In this document: positions 33,858 to 41,650 of the stretch, piece by piece
Position numbering within the stretch: position 1 is the stretch's first letter
How the letters are laid out: each line of letters opens with the position of its first letter
Assembly (NCBI RefSeq): GCF_014203365.1
Contig: NZ_JACHIS010000001.1
Coordinates: 1,364,001-1,428,000 of the forward strand
Direction of reading: 5' to 3'
Length of the DNA stretch: 64,000 bases
Source of the DNA: Actinoalloteichus hymeniacidonis
GTDB taxonomy: Bacteria > Actinomycetota > Actinomycetes > Mycobacteriales > Pseudonocardiaceae
Notes under the pieces: generated by a model
Seen by the model: the letters and a program-made list of their open reading frames with translations, nothing else
Databases searched by the model: none
What the model was told of the DNA's origin: nothing
Program-made: the position numbers and the translations under genes

Positions 33858-35645
33858 TCAGCGCGACGGGGGACCCTGATGGGCGCCTGCCATTGCCTCT
33901 CGGCGGGGTGGTCTGCACGTGCTGAGCAATCTCGGCCTGCCCGACTGCTGCTCGCCTGCCGCGCCCACGTTTAACCCGGATCGACCGGCTCGCTGCCGCG
34001 CCCGAATGGTCGCCGCGAGTTCGGCCTCGACCGTGTCGACCCGCATCGAGACCTCGGACCAGGCGCGCACCAGCCGGGCATCCGGGCCGTGGTTCCTGGC
34101 TGCGGCCGCGAGCGGGCTCAAGGCGATCCGTCGCTCATCACGCCACCGCCGATCGCGGTCCAACCGTTCCTCGGCGTTTCGCACCATTGCCTCGAAGGCA
34201 GGGCAGAGCACGAAGGTGGCTAGTTCCCGGGCGGTGGCGCGCAATCCCGGATCGCCGCCCAACCGGGAGGGGCTGAGCAGGTATCTCGCGATCACGTCGG
34301 CGGCTAGCGGGCCTTGGCCGTCGATGCCGGTGGTGAGTCGAATGAGCGTCATCAACTCGAGAGCCACCAATAGATCGAAGTCGGCCAACGCCGACCGCAG
34401 CTCGACAGCCTCGGTCGATCGCAGGAGCGCCGGGTCGCAGTCGCCATTGAGCCGGGTCAGCCAGCGCGGCGTGGTGGACCCGAGCGGGGACACGGCCCGA
34501 TTCGCAGCGTCCGCCTTATCGACACCATCGGGTCGGCCAACGCTGGCGGCTTCCGCTTCGGCGTGCTCCCAGCCGTCGATGGCTGCGAGGACGCGGCTCG
34601 CGAGCCGACGAGCCCGATCGATCAGGTCGTCGTCGATCCGAGGCAGCGCACGGGCATCGGGGGACAGCCCGGCCTGGTACCACCAGCGGTCGATATCGGT
34701 GTCGACATCCGGCCAGGGTGGCAACGGCAACGACTCGACATTCGGCCGTTCATGTCGTCGATCGACCGACTCGAGTGCGATCCTGGCCTCCATCGAGCAC
34801 CGCTGGAAGGTCTCCAGTGCGTTCGACACGCGCCGCACGGATGCATCGACGGCGGCTCGTAGCGCCAGTACCGCCGGGCCCAGGATGGTCGGGTCGGCCG
34901 GTTCGTCGGCGTTGCCCCACCGGAGCGTGGCGTCCTGGTGGTCGCCGAGCTGCGGACGAAGGAAGTGTTCGTACAGCGGCGGTTCGCTGGAATGACAGCC
35001 CGCTCCGGGCGCTGACGGCCGACCTGCGTCGCCCACCGAAACGGCTAGCTCCATACCGGCGGACAGCGAGGTGCCGAGACGCGGAGAAATCGGGAGCGTG
35101 GTGCCCGGAAACTGATGAGCCGGGATGGACACGGCGCGGGAGAGCGCGTCCTGGTCGATATCGGATGCAGCGTCGAGAAGCGGCTGTCGGGCGATGGTTG
35201 CCAGGTCGGTCGGGGCACCGGTCGCGCCGCGTTCCACCTGCTCGCCGGAACGGCGGATATCGGACTGACCTGCGGTGACGGCGATGCCCACTGACCACAG
35301 CAGACAGGGCGTCGATTCGTCGCAGCCAGTGGCCGTGGACGCTGCGGTGGCCGCCAGTCTCGTCGCGATCTCCAGCAACGTGCGCCAACTCGACGGAGTC
35401 TCATCGGCGCGACAGTTCATTAACCGGCGGGCAATCGTCTCGCGAATCTCATCGAAGGTGACCGCGTTCGCACCAGAGCCGTCCTTGTCCAGCAGGCGAG
35501 CTGTCGAATCCGCTGCTGCGCGATGAGAACCGCCCAGTACCTCGGGCCGGACGTCCTCGGCGGAGACCGATCCGCCGACCGGTGGGTCTACCGTGCCGTC
35601 GGCGGTTGCCGACCACTCCTGTGACGGCACCATGACCGCGGTCAT
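33858..35645 (-). CDS. Large protein of unknown family, last gene of CRP/cyclase-like locus
   Basis: 595 residues, mostly helical, with no membrane segment, signal peptide or nucleotide-binding motif that I can see. A helical block near residues 65-110 (TFDEIRETIARRLMNCRADE; SWRTLLEIATRLAATAAS) is followed by a middle with DRWWYQAGLSPDARALPRID and a C-terminal helical half (ALADFDLLVALELMTLIRL; RATARELATFVLCPAFEAMV). It lies 258 bp downstream of, and on the same strand as, the P-loop/HEAT protein, so it may be an effector or scaffold of that system. Function is not assigned. Confidence 0.6.
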   Translation of the reverse strand: MTAVMVPSQEWSATADGTVDPPVGGSVSAEDVRPEVLGGSHRAAADSTARLLDKDGSGANAVTFDEIRETIARRLMNCRADETPSSWRTLLEIATRLAATAASTATGCDESTPCLLWSVGIAVTAGQSDIRRSGEQVERGATGAPTDLATIARQPLLDAASDIDQDALSRAVSIPAHQFPGTTLPISPRLGTSLSAGMELAVSVGDAGRPSAPGAGCHSSEPPLYEHFLRPQLGDHQDATLRWGNADEPADPTILGPAVLALRAAVDASVRRVSNALETFQRCSMEARIALESVDRRHERPNVESLPLPPWPDVDTDIDRWWYQAGLSPDARALPRIDDDLIDRARRLASRVLAAIDGWEHAEAEAASVGRPDGVDKADAANRAVSPLGSTTPRWLTRLNGDCDPALLRSTEAVELRSALADFDLLVALELMTLIRLTTGIDGQGPLAADVIARYLLSPSRLGGDPGLRATARELATFVLCPAFEAMVRNAEERLDRDRRWRDERRIALSPLAAAARNHGPDARLVRAWSEVSMRVDTVEAELAATIRARQRAGRSGLNVGAAGEQQSGRPRLLSTCRPPRREAMAGAHQGPPSR

Positions 35646-35903
35646 CGCCGTTCTTCGGCACCGAGACGAGCCCCGATGCCGATGTCGATTTCACAATGTT
35701 CCATCTCTGGTAATTCGTCCACTGAACCAGGAAAGTCAAGTCGCCCGATCTGGTGATCAACAAGGAATCAAGGCCGGTTGTGCGGCCGAGCCCGGGTCTG
35801 CCCGCACGACGTTCCATCGGGGACGGGCAGACCGAGGCCCGCATCGGGATGTGCGGCTGGACGGTCGCCACTGCACATCGGTCGAGCAATTCAGGTCGAC
35901 GGT

Positions 35904-37919
35904 TCAGCCGCGCCGATCCGCCCGCCCATAGGCCTGGAGTATCCGAGCCATCTGAAGCCCCCGCTGCGGAAAGCGCGTCACATAGGCCCAGCGGAACTTC
36001 GTCCGAGGCCACCAGCGTGAATCCGGCAGCACGAGCCGCATCATCCTGCACAACCGAGCCTCGTGTATCTCGTGGCCACCAGCCAACGTGCTGATCTGGC
36101 TGATCGCCTCATCGCCGAACACCGATGGGTCGTGCACCAACCTGGTCAGCAGGGTCGCCGTCAACGACTCGGTCTGCTGCGCAGTCCGTGAGGCATCGAC
36201 GTCCGGCGGTGGCCCGGTCAGCAGGATCCGGTCGTCCTGCGGATTGAAACCCAGCGCCCACAGGAACGTGGCGAACGCGACCTGCTGTTGGCCTGCACGG
36301 TTCACGGCGGGATCGGTCCATCGGCTCAACGCCGTGAGCACCGCCGACCGGCTCTTCTCGTCGGCGAGCAGTACCAAGAGGCTGCGCACGACGTTGTTCC
36401 GCAGCTGAGGGTTGGGAGCCTGCGCCAATCTCGCCAACCGCTGCAGCGACTTGGGCAGATTCTCCTTGCCATAGGAGGTACTCAGCATCAGCGCGGCGGT
36501 AGTCCGCACCATCACCTTGGTGTCGTTGTGGACCCAGTCGTCGACGAGGGTCTCGACCATCTCCGTCAACTGCGGGTTCCTGGCCAGCCGTCGAAGTGCC
36601 TGCGCAGCCAACTCACGACTCGACAGGCGTTGGTGAGACGCCAGACTCCGAATGCGATCCAACGGCCGATGCGCCGGGACATCCTTGGTGACCAGGCAGA
36701 GGGCGTTGACACAGGCCAAGCGGAACTCGGTCGGGAAGTTCGGTGCCGACATCCAATCGAGCAGGACCGGCCGCACCCGGTCGTAGTGTCGCCAGACGTA
36801 GGTCAGGATCGCCGCGCCTCGTTCCGAGGACAGGAATCGCACCGTCTCGTCCTGCAGACCCGGGTGGCGCGGGTGCTCGATGATGTCGCCCCGGGCTTCG
36901 ATGCGTCGCAACAGACCCGACCGGGAGGTCTCGAAGATCGGTATCGTCGCAGGGGGTACCCCGTCGATGGACTGCTGAGCCTTGTTGATCGCCTCCAGCA
37001 GCGACCGCGCCAGGTCGTACACCGGATCCATCGCTCGGTTCTCGAAGAACGCCACGGCGATCGCCATCGAGATCTCCATCGGCGTGCGTTCGACGGAGAA
37101 CCAGCGTTCGACGGTGGCATTGCGGTGACCTCGGAAGGAATCGAGCGTCTCGCGAATCCGAATCGGGTCCGCGCCCGCCGCCATCAGGGCGTCGGCGACC
37201 TGTACCGCACGTCCTGGGGACGTGCCGGGCCGCAGCAGATCCTCCTCGTTCTCCTTGGCCAGGCTGATGATCTCCTCGGCCCGGCAGGCATCCCGGTGGC
37301 CGACGATCGCCGAGAAGACATCCATCGCAGCAGGAGGCGACAACCGCACCTGGGTGGAGTCCAATTCGGAGGGAAGGTAGAAGGCGTCATCCGGAATCAG
37401 GATGAGCAGGCCGCCCTTCGCCCGTACCGCACTGGCCAACCTGCGGAAGCCCGGCTCGGACAAGGCGCTGTGGCCGTTGACCGCGCACAGCTCCCACAGG
37501 TAGGCGTGTCCCTGCTCGAATCGCGGTTCGACGGTGAGGGTCCGGTGCGGGTCGAGTTCGACCACCACCCTGGGCCGGTACTCCGCGAGCAGTCGTTTGG
37601 CGGCGAACTCACGGCCGCTGCCCTCCCCGCGCAGCGCCATGACGCCGGTTCTGCTCAGCAACCTCCGGGCGTCCTCGTATCCGCCGGGTTCGATGAACGG
37701 TGTGCCGTCGGCCATCTCATCCCGGCTCAACACCCGATCCCAGGGCTTGGCCTCGACGAAAAGCTCGGTGTAGTTCCACGTCTGGTTGCCGTGGATCGTG
37801 TCGGCCTGGACCCCGTGCGAATCGCCCTCCACCTGGAACCTCGAATAGCGTTCCGGGAAGAAGACCTTCTCCTTCTGATCGAGTTCCTCGGCCTGCTGGG
37901 GCCGATCCTCGGTCATCAT
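35904..37919 (-). CDS. Degenerate P-loop plus HEAT-like protein with N-terminal amyloid-type motif
   Basis: 671 residues. Residues 30-50 (VEGDSHGVQADTIHGNQTW region) closely match the last 20 residues of the protein encoded just upstream. A P-loop-like turn, ALRGEGSGREFAAKRLL near residue 95-110, lacks the Walker Lys (GEGSGRE), and HGHAYLWEL-type and GGLLILIPDD strands follow as in STAND-like ATPases. The last ~300 residues are alpha-helical repeats (LSSRELAAQALRRLARNPQL; VRTTAALMLSTSYG; LRNNVVRSLLVLLADEKS). The ATG overlaps the upstream stop (ATGA), so the two are coupled. This layout suits a sensor or scaffold that receives a signal through its N-terminal motif. Confidence 0.7.
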   Translation of the reverse strand: MMTEDRPQQAEELDQKEKVFFPERYSRFQVEGDSHGVQADTIHGNQTWNYTELFVEAKPWDRVLSRDEMADGTPFIEPGGYEDARRLLSRTGVMALRGEGSGREFAAKRLLAEYRPRVVVELDPHRTLTVEPRFEQGHAYLWELCAVNGHSALSEPGFRRLASAVRAKGGLLILIPDDAFYLPSELDSTQVRLSPPAAMDVFSAIVGHRDACRAEEIISLAKENEEDLLRPGTSPGRAVQVADALMAAGADPIRIRETLDSFRGHRNATVERWFSVERTPMEISMAIAVAFFENRAMDPVYDLARSLLEAINKAQQSIDGVPPATIPIFETSRSGLLRRIEARGDIIEHPRHPGLQDETVRFLSSERGAAILTYVWRHYDRVRPVLLDWMSAPNFPTEFRLACVNALCLVTKDVPAHRPLDRIRSLASHQRLSSRELAAQALRRLARNPQLTEMVETLVDDWVHNDTKVMVRTTAALMLSTSYGKENLPKSLQRLARLAQAPNPQLRNNVVRSLLVLLADEKSRSAVLTALSRWTDPAVNRAGQQQVAFATFLWALGFNPQDDRILLTGPPPDVDASRTAQQTESLTATLLTRLVHDPSVFGDEAISQISTLAGGHEIHEARLCRMMRLVLPDSRWWPRTKFRWAYVTRFPQRGLQMARILQAYGRADRRG
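37770..37832 (-). other. Coding segment for N-terminal RHIM/BASS-like motif
   Basis: Encodes residues 30-50 of the P-loop/HEAT protein: GDSHGVQADTIHG. It matches GDNNGVQADNIHG at the end of the upstream gene in 10 of 13 positions. Confidence 0.6.
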
Positions 37920-38839
37920 CGGCCGCCGAAATTGATGTCGCCGTGGATGTTGTCGGCCTGCACGCCGTTGTTATCCCCCCGAACGGCGAACTTGGCGACC
38001 GTGGTGTCACGGCCTGCGGTGTTTCCCGACGCGGTCGCGTTGAACGTGGTGCTGGTGAACTGGTTGTGATCGCCCGAGATTTGATGCCCGTGCACCGCCG
38101 CCTGATTAGTGAAGTTGCGACCGCCGGACACGGTGGTGGGCGGTCGCGGGCTGGGCGGTTCCGGAGCCGACGGCGCGTTCGTCGGACCGGGTGCCTCGTC
38201 GTTGCGGTCGGCGCTGGGTGCCGCGGCCTGGCGGGCGAACTCGGTGATGCTGAACGCATCGAAACCGGGCACCCGAATCCACGCCCGACCCGGGCTGGCC
38301 TTCTCCTCGAGGTGCACGGCGGCGAAGTCGTGGCTGTTCAATCCGGTCAACCAGCCATCACCGAACACTGCGCGATGTACCCGGTCCGAGAGGATCAAAC
38401 CGCTGTGCGGCGAACCATCGGAGCGCAAGCCCGAGCACCGCGCCAGGATGGCTTTGAACAGATCGGCATTGAGCAGCCGTGCCCGGTCGATGGCCGGTCC
38501 GTAGTAGCCGAGGGTGTCGGGCAATGCGCCGAGCTCGACGGCCAGCCGGAGTCGGACCGAGGGGCGGAACCGCGCATTGCGTTGCGCGGCGAGTTCATCC
38601 AATCGGGTGGCCAGCAGAACCACAGCGGGTAGATGAGTGGCCGGGAAGGCCAACAACCTGCCGTCGCCGGTGTGCTGATCCTCGGTGCTCATGACGTCGA
38701 CCAGCGCGGTTCCGGCCATCCCCGCTGTCAACAGGGCCGCCAGAATCCCAGGCAGGTCGCGTCGTTGTTCACCGGGGTATTCCGAGGAATCGATCAGATC
38801 GACGCCCAACAATGCCCGCTGTTCCGGCATCGTGCTCAC
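37916..38839 (-). CDS. Nucleotidyl-cyclase-like protein with C-terminal amyloid-type motif
   Basis: 307 residues. Residues 8-200 follow the class III cyclase-like layout common in actinomycete proteins: GVDLIDSSE (Asp14) then TGDGRLLAFP (Asp59), the usual metal-binding pair; RLRLAVELGAL; GPAIDRARLLNA where canonical enzymes have xVNxAARL; LILSDRVHRAVF; and AWIRVPG. The usual catalytic Asn is Asp, so activity is uncertain. A Pro/Ser-rich linker (205-240) leads to Gly/Asn/Gln-rich repeats (HGHQISGDHNQF; GDNNGVQADNIHGDINFGG). GTG 38839 has GGAGG 6 nt upstream. It sits between a CRP-type gene and its ATGA-coupled P-loop partner. Confidence 0.7.
   Translation of the reverse strand: MSTMPEQRALLGVDLIDSSEYPGEQRRDLPGILAALLTAGMAGTALVDVMSTEDQHTGDGRLLAFPATHLPAVVLLATRLDELAAQRNARFRPSVRLRLAVELGALPDTLGYYGPAIDRARLLNADLFKAILARCSGLRSDGSPHSGLILSDRVHRAVFGDGWLTGLNSHDFAAVHLEEKASPGRAWIRVPGFDAFSITEFARQAAAPSADRNDEAPGPTNAPSAPEPPSPRPPTTVSGGRNFTNQAAVHGHQISGDHNQFTSTTFNATASGNTAGRDTTVAKFAVRGDNNGVQADNIHGDINFGGR
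37919..37984 (-). other. Coding segment for C-terminal RHIM/BASS-like motif
   Basis: Encodes the last 22 residues of the cyclase-like protein, containing GDNNGVQADNIHGDINFGG. The V-Q-A/V-G/D core with flanking Gly/Asn resembles RHIM and bacterial amyloid signalling motifs. The pairing with the next gene is direct evidence; amyloid behaviour is inference. Confidence 0.6.
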
Positions 38840-38945
38840 CAGGTACCTCCATCGAAACGCCGGTTGTTCACACCGGATCGCCGGGAAGTCTTGGGCAGGA
38901 TCGTGTTGCCGTCTCCCGGAAAACCGGGATACGGACCGATGTTCT

Positions 38946-39599
38946 TCACACGCCGGAGGTCTTTTCCAAGTACCGGGCGAGCGCGATGCGATCGGGGATC
39001 AGGAACCACAATCGGGCGGTCGAGACCAGCCCCGCCTCGCGCAAGACGTTGAGGACCTCTTCCACCGATTTCGGTGATGCGGAGATGTATTGCGCGAGTT
39101 CCTGCTGGCTGATCCCCCGGATCTCGGTGCCCTTCGAGGTGGTCGTGCCGGGTTCCTCCGCCCAGTCGAGCAGCTGATGGACCACCCGGGCCCGTACCGT
39201 CTTCGTGGCGACGGCAAGCTGCCTGCGATCCGCCTGCCGCAGGCGTTCGTAGAGCGTTTGGTTCACCCACTGCACCACGGCCGGATCAAGCTGGTGCAGC
39301 CGACGAAAGGCCTCGCGGCCGATACTGACGGCCTGGACACGGTCCCGCGCGATCACCGTCGCACTACGCGGCTCGTCCTGGATGACACCCAGTTCACCGA
39401 TCAGCGCCCCGGCACCGTAGAAGCCGATCATCAATGCGGCTCCGGTCGGATCGTTGAGCATCACCTTGACCGTGCCCGATTCGATCAGCAGGACCTCGGT
39501 ACTCACGCTGCCCTCGTGGATCAGAGTTTCGCCCTGTACGTACGACTTGGGTCGACCCACTTCGCGCAGCCGCGCCCGTACGGCCATGGTCGATCCCAC
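38946..39599 (-). CDS. CRP/FNR-family regulator with conserved cNMP pocket
   Basis: About 217 residues. The cyclic-nucleotide-binding domain (residues ~10-120) has the phosphate-binding cassette GELGVIQDEPRSATVIA, including the Glu and Arg-Ser that hold cAMP/cGMP in CRP. A dimer helix follows, then a winged HTH (ISQQELAQYISASPKSVEEVLNVLREAGLV). No Cys cluster for an iron-sulfur centre is present. GTG 39599 has AAAGGA 6 nt upstream; GTG 39620 and ATG 39587 are alternatives. It lies 106 bp upstream of the cyclase-like gene on the same strand, which suggests it senses that protein's product. Confidence 0.85.
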   Translation of the reverse strand: MGSTMAVRARLREVGRPKSYVQGETLIHEGSVSTEVLLIESGTVKVMLNDPTGAALMIGFYGAGALIGELGVIQDEPRSATVIARDRVQAVSIGREAFRRLHQLDPAVVQWVNQTLYERLRQADRRQLAVATKTVRARVVHQLLDWAEEPGTTTSKGTEIRGISQQELAQYISASPKSVEEVLNVLREAGLVSTARLWFLIPDRIALARYLEKTSGV

Positions 39600-39812
39600 T
39601 CCACGTCCTTTGTGGTTCACGGTGTGGATTCTTGCGAACGCACTCGGTAAAGAGCACGGCCGTTCGGGTGATGCGAGTGGATCTTGGGGGAGTCAGCGAA
39701 TCCCCTGATGTCGATGGTGGCGTGCGCGGTTCGCCGCCGGGTCCTCGCGCGGCAGTCGGTCCATGGTGCGCCCGGGGATCGAGCGGGCCGAACGGTGGAT
39801 GTAGCCTGAGGG

Positions 39813-39829
39813 TATACACCGCGTGTATA
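39813..39829. promoter_or_regulatory. Palindrome TATACAC-CGC-GTGTATA
   Basis: Perfect 7-bp arms around a 3-nt centre, between the CRP-type gene (minus) and the DUF6518-like gene (plus), about 65 bp before the latter. The GTATAC-type half-sites resemble GntR/YtrA operators more than the CRP consensus. Which protein binds is unknown. Confidence 0.45.
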
Positions 39830-39893
39830 GATCGATGTCTCTTCGGATGCCGGTCGGGGCGCGAGGATGGTGAGGAGAGGGCGAGACCTGGTC

Positions 39894-40532
39894 ATGGATC
39901 TGCAATCACGGCACGATTCCGGCGCGTCCGTACTCGCTTCGACCGGGCGAATCGTGTCGGTGTTCGCGGGCGGGCTCGCGGTCGGCGTGGGCACTTTCTT
40001 CGGGCAGGGTTCGCTACCCGCGTTGCTGAGTCAGGCGTTGGCGAACTCGGGTGCGAGCTGGTCGGTGGCCACGTTCCTACTGGTGGCCTTCCTGGTGGCT
40101 GCCGGACCTTGGTCGTCGGCGATTGCGGGAATCCTGGCCATGGTCGGCATGGTGCTCGGGTACTACGGAACCGCCACGATCGTGCTGGGGACCAGCGGCG
40201 GGCGATGGATGATCATCTGGTTGCTGGTCGCCTTGGTGGCGGGCCCGGTGTTCGGGCTGGCCGGTTACTGGTGGCGGGTGCGACGACCGGGATTCGAGAT
40301 CGCGGGAATCGCATTGCTGGGCGGGGTCTATCTGGAGGAGGCCGGTCGAATCCTGCTGTCCGGTCCGCAGGACTATCCGTTCCAGGGACCCGGATGGCTC
40401 GCTTTGGTGATCGGCGTGGGCATTCCGCTGCTACTCGGTCGATCCTGGCGCAATCGAGGTATCGCGCTCGTCGCGGCATTGCCCGTCGCCTTGCTGATCC
40501 ACTTTGTATTGATGGTGTTGCTTCCGGGCTGA
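39894..40532 (+). CDS. DUF6518-like multi-pass membrane protein
   Basis: 212 residues with six or seven hydrophobic helices. LANSGASWSVATFLLVAFLVA, LGYYGTATIVLG, GPVFGLAGYWWR and EEAGRILLSG are features I associate with the DUF6518 family of actinomycete membrane proteins; the function is unknown. ATG 39894 is used, with an in-frame ATG at 39867. It is divergent from the CRP-type gene with a palindrome between them. Confidence 0.65.
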   Translation: MDLQSRHDSGASVLASTGRIVSVFAGGLAVGVGTFFGQGSLPALLSQALANSGASWSVATFLLVAFLVAAGPWSSAIAGILAMVGMVLGYYGTATIVLGTSGGRWMIIWLLVALVAGPVFGLAGYWWRVRRPGFEIAGIALLGGVYLEEAGRILLSGPQDYPFQGPGWLALVIGVGIPLLLGRSWRNRGIALVAALPVALLIHFVLMVLLPG

Positions 40533-41650
40533 TCTGCCGGGTTCGACGAGTGAATGGCCGCGCCTTCGTCGTGGTTCGGGGGCGCAATCGGGCCGCAGGC
40601 CCCCAGTTCACACCTTGGAGTGCATCGACCTGGGAGTCCTTGCCTTGATCGGTCGACTCCGTGCATTATTCGAACATGCGTTCGAGAATGATTGACTGTG
40701 TCCTGTTGAGCGGCTTCGCGCTCAGTCTGGCGATCTCGTTGCCACTGCTCGTGCGTCGGCTGGCGAGTAGGCGACTGCGGGTCGCCAGTGGTTCGGAGGC
40801 CCGCTTCGGTTCGGATCTCGGTCGGAATGTCGAGGATCGTGTCCACTCGCCCGATTCGCAGCACGGCGCTTCCGCTGTGTTGGGCGATATCGCTCATCGG
40901 TCGAAGCGCACTGTGGTGTGTCGCTTCCGATTCCTGGTGGCCGGTGGAGATCGGAAGCGTTCGTCGGTACCTCCACGGCGGGCGCTTCCGAGACCGATAT
41001 CAGGTCCACGGCCCGTCGTAATGCGGCGATGGCGATGCACGCCCGTACGTCGGCTGCATCGGCACCGGAGACCGGATCTTTGGCCCGGTCCTGGCTTAGA
41101 CAACGCAGTGAGAGGGCGTCCGACATCACGGTCGCCGTCGGTGTGGTGGGTGTCGTCCCGCCGATTACCGCGCGCTGTCGGACGTCGAGGTGCTCCGTCC
41201 GCCCGATGTCCGATCGTGAAGCCGAGTTCCGCCGCCCTCGAGTAGCAGTGCGGTCTGTGCGGCGTTGACTTGGTCGGACCCATTGGGATGATCCTTCGAG
41301 TGAGCATCGCACTCGTCCACTGTGGGCAAGATCCGAAAAGCGAGAGGAGAATGTTTTGGGAATGGCGTCGACTCGGCCCATTCGCCCGTAGGTAAAGGTC
41401 GATCCCGCCACCATAGCCAATCGGTACGACATTTCTCGGCGGCCGCCGGCGGTAGCCCGATCATGTCGTACCCCGGCGTCACCATGGATGGCTGTCCCGA
41501 TCTATCGGGACCGCCCGGCCAAGGCCGGCGGTGAACGCGCTAACCACACTGCCGATCGATCCATCCGTCGCACCTTACGAGGATGATCACGGATAGGGAC
41601 GAAACAACAGCGGAGTGGGCGGCGCGACTGATCGAGGCGGGGGAATTGGG
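40533..41650. other. Region without a confident gene
   Basis: About 1.1 kb. A frame starting near 40676 encodes one membrane-helix-like segment (DCVLLSGFALSLAISLPLLV), but its codon bias fades after about 80 codons. From about 40985 to 41170 another plus-strand frame (STARRNAAMAMHARTSAAS) has better bias. This pattern fits a small gene broken by a frameshift or decay. Neither piece matches a family I know. Confidence 0.4.

Noticed and set aside
36288-38069. Long plus-strand frame opposite the P-loop/HEAT gene
   Set aside because: Antisense shadow; no motif and no promoter or ribosome site.
38946-39599. Reading the CRP-type regulator as an FNR-like oxygen sensor
   Set aside because: No N-terminal cysteine cluster is present, whereas the cNMP phosphate-binding residues are.
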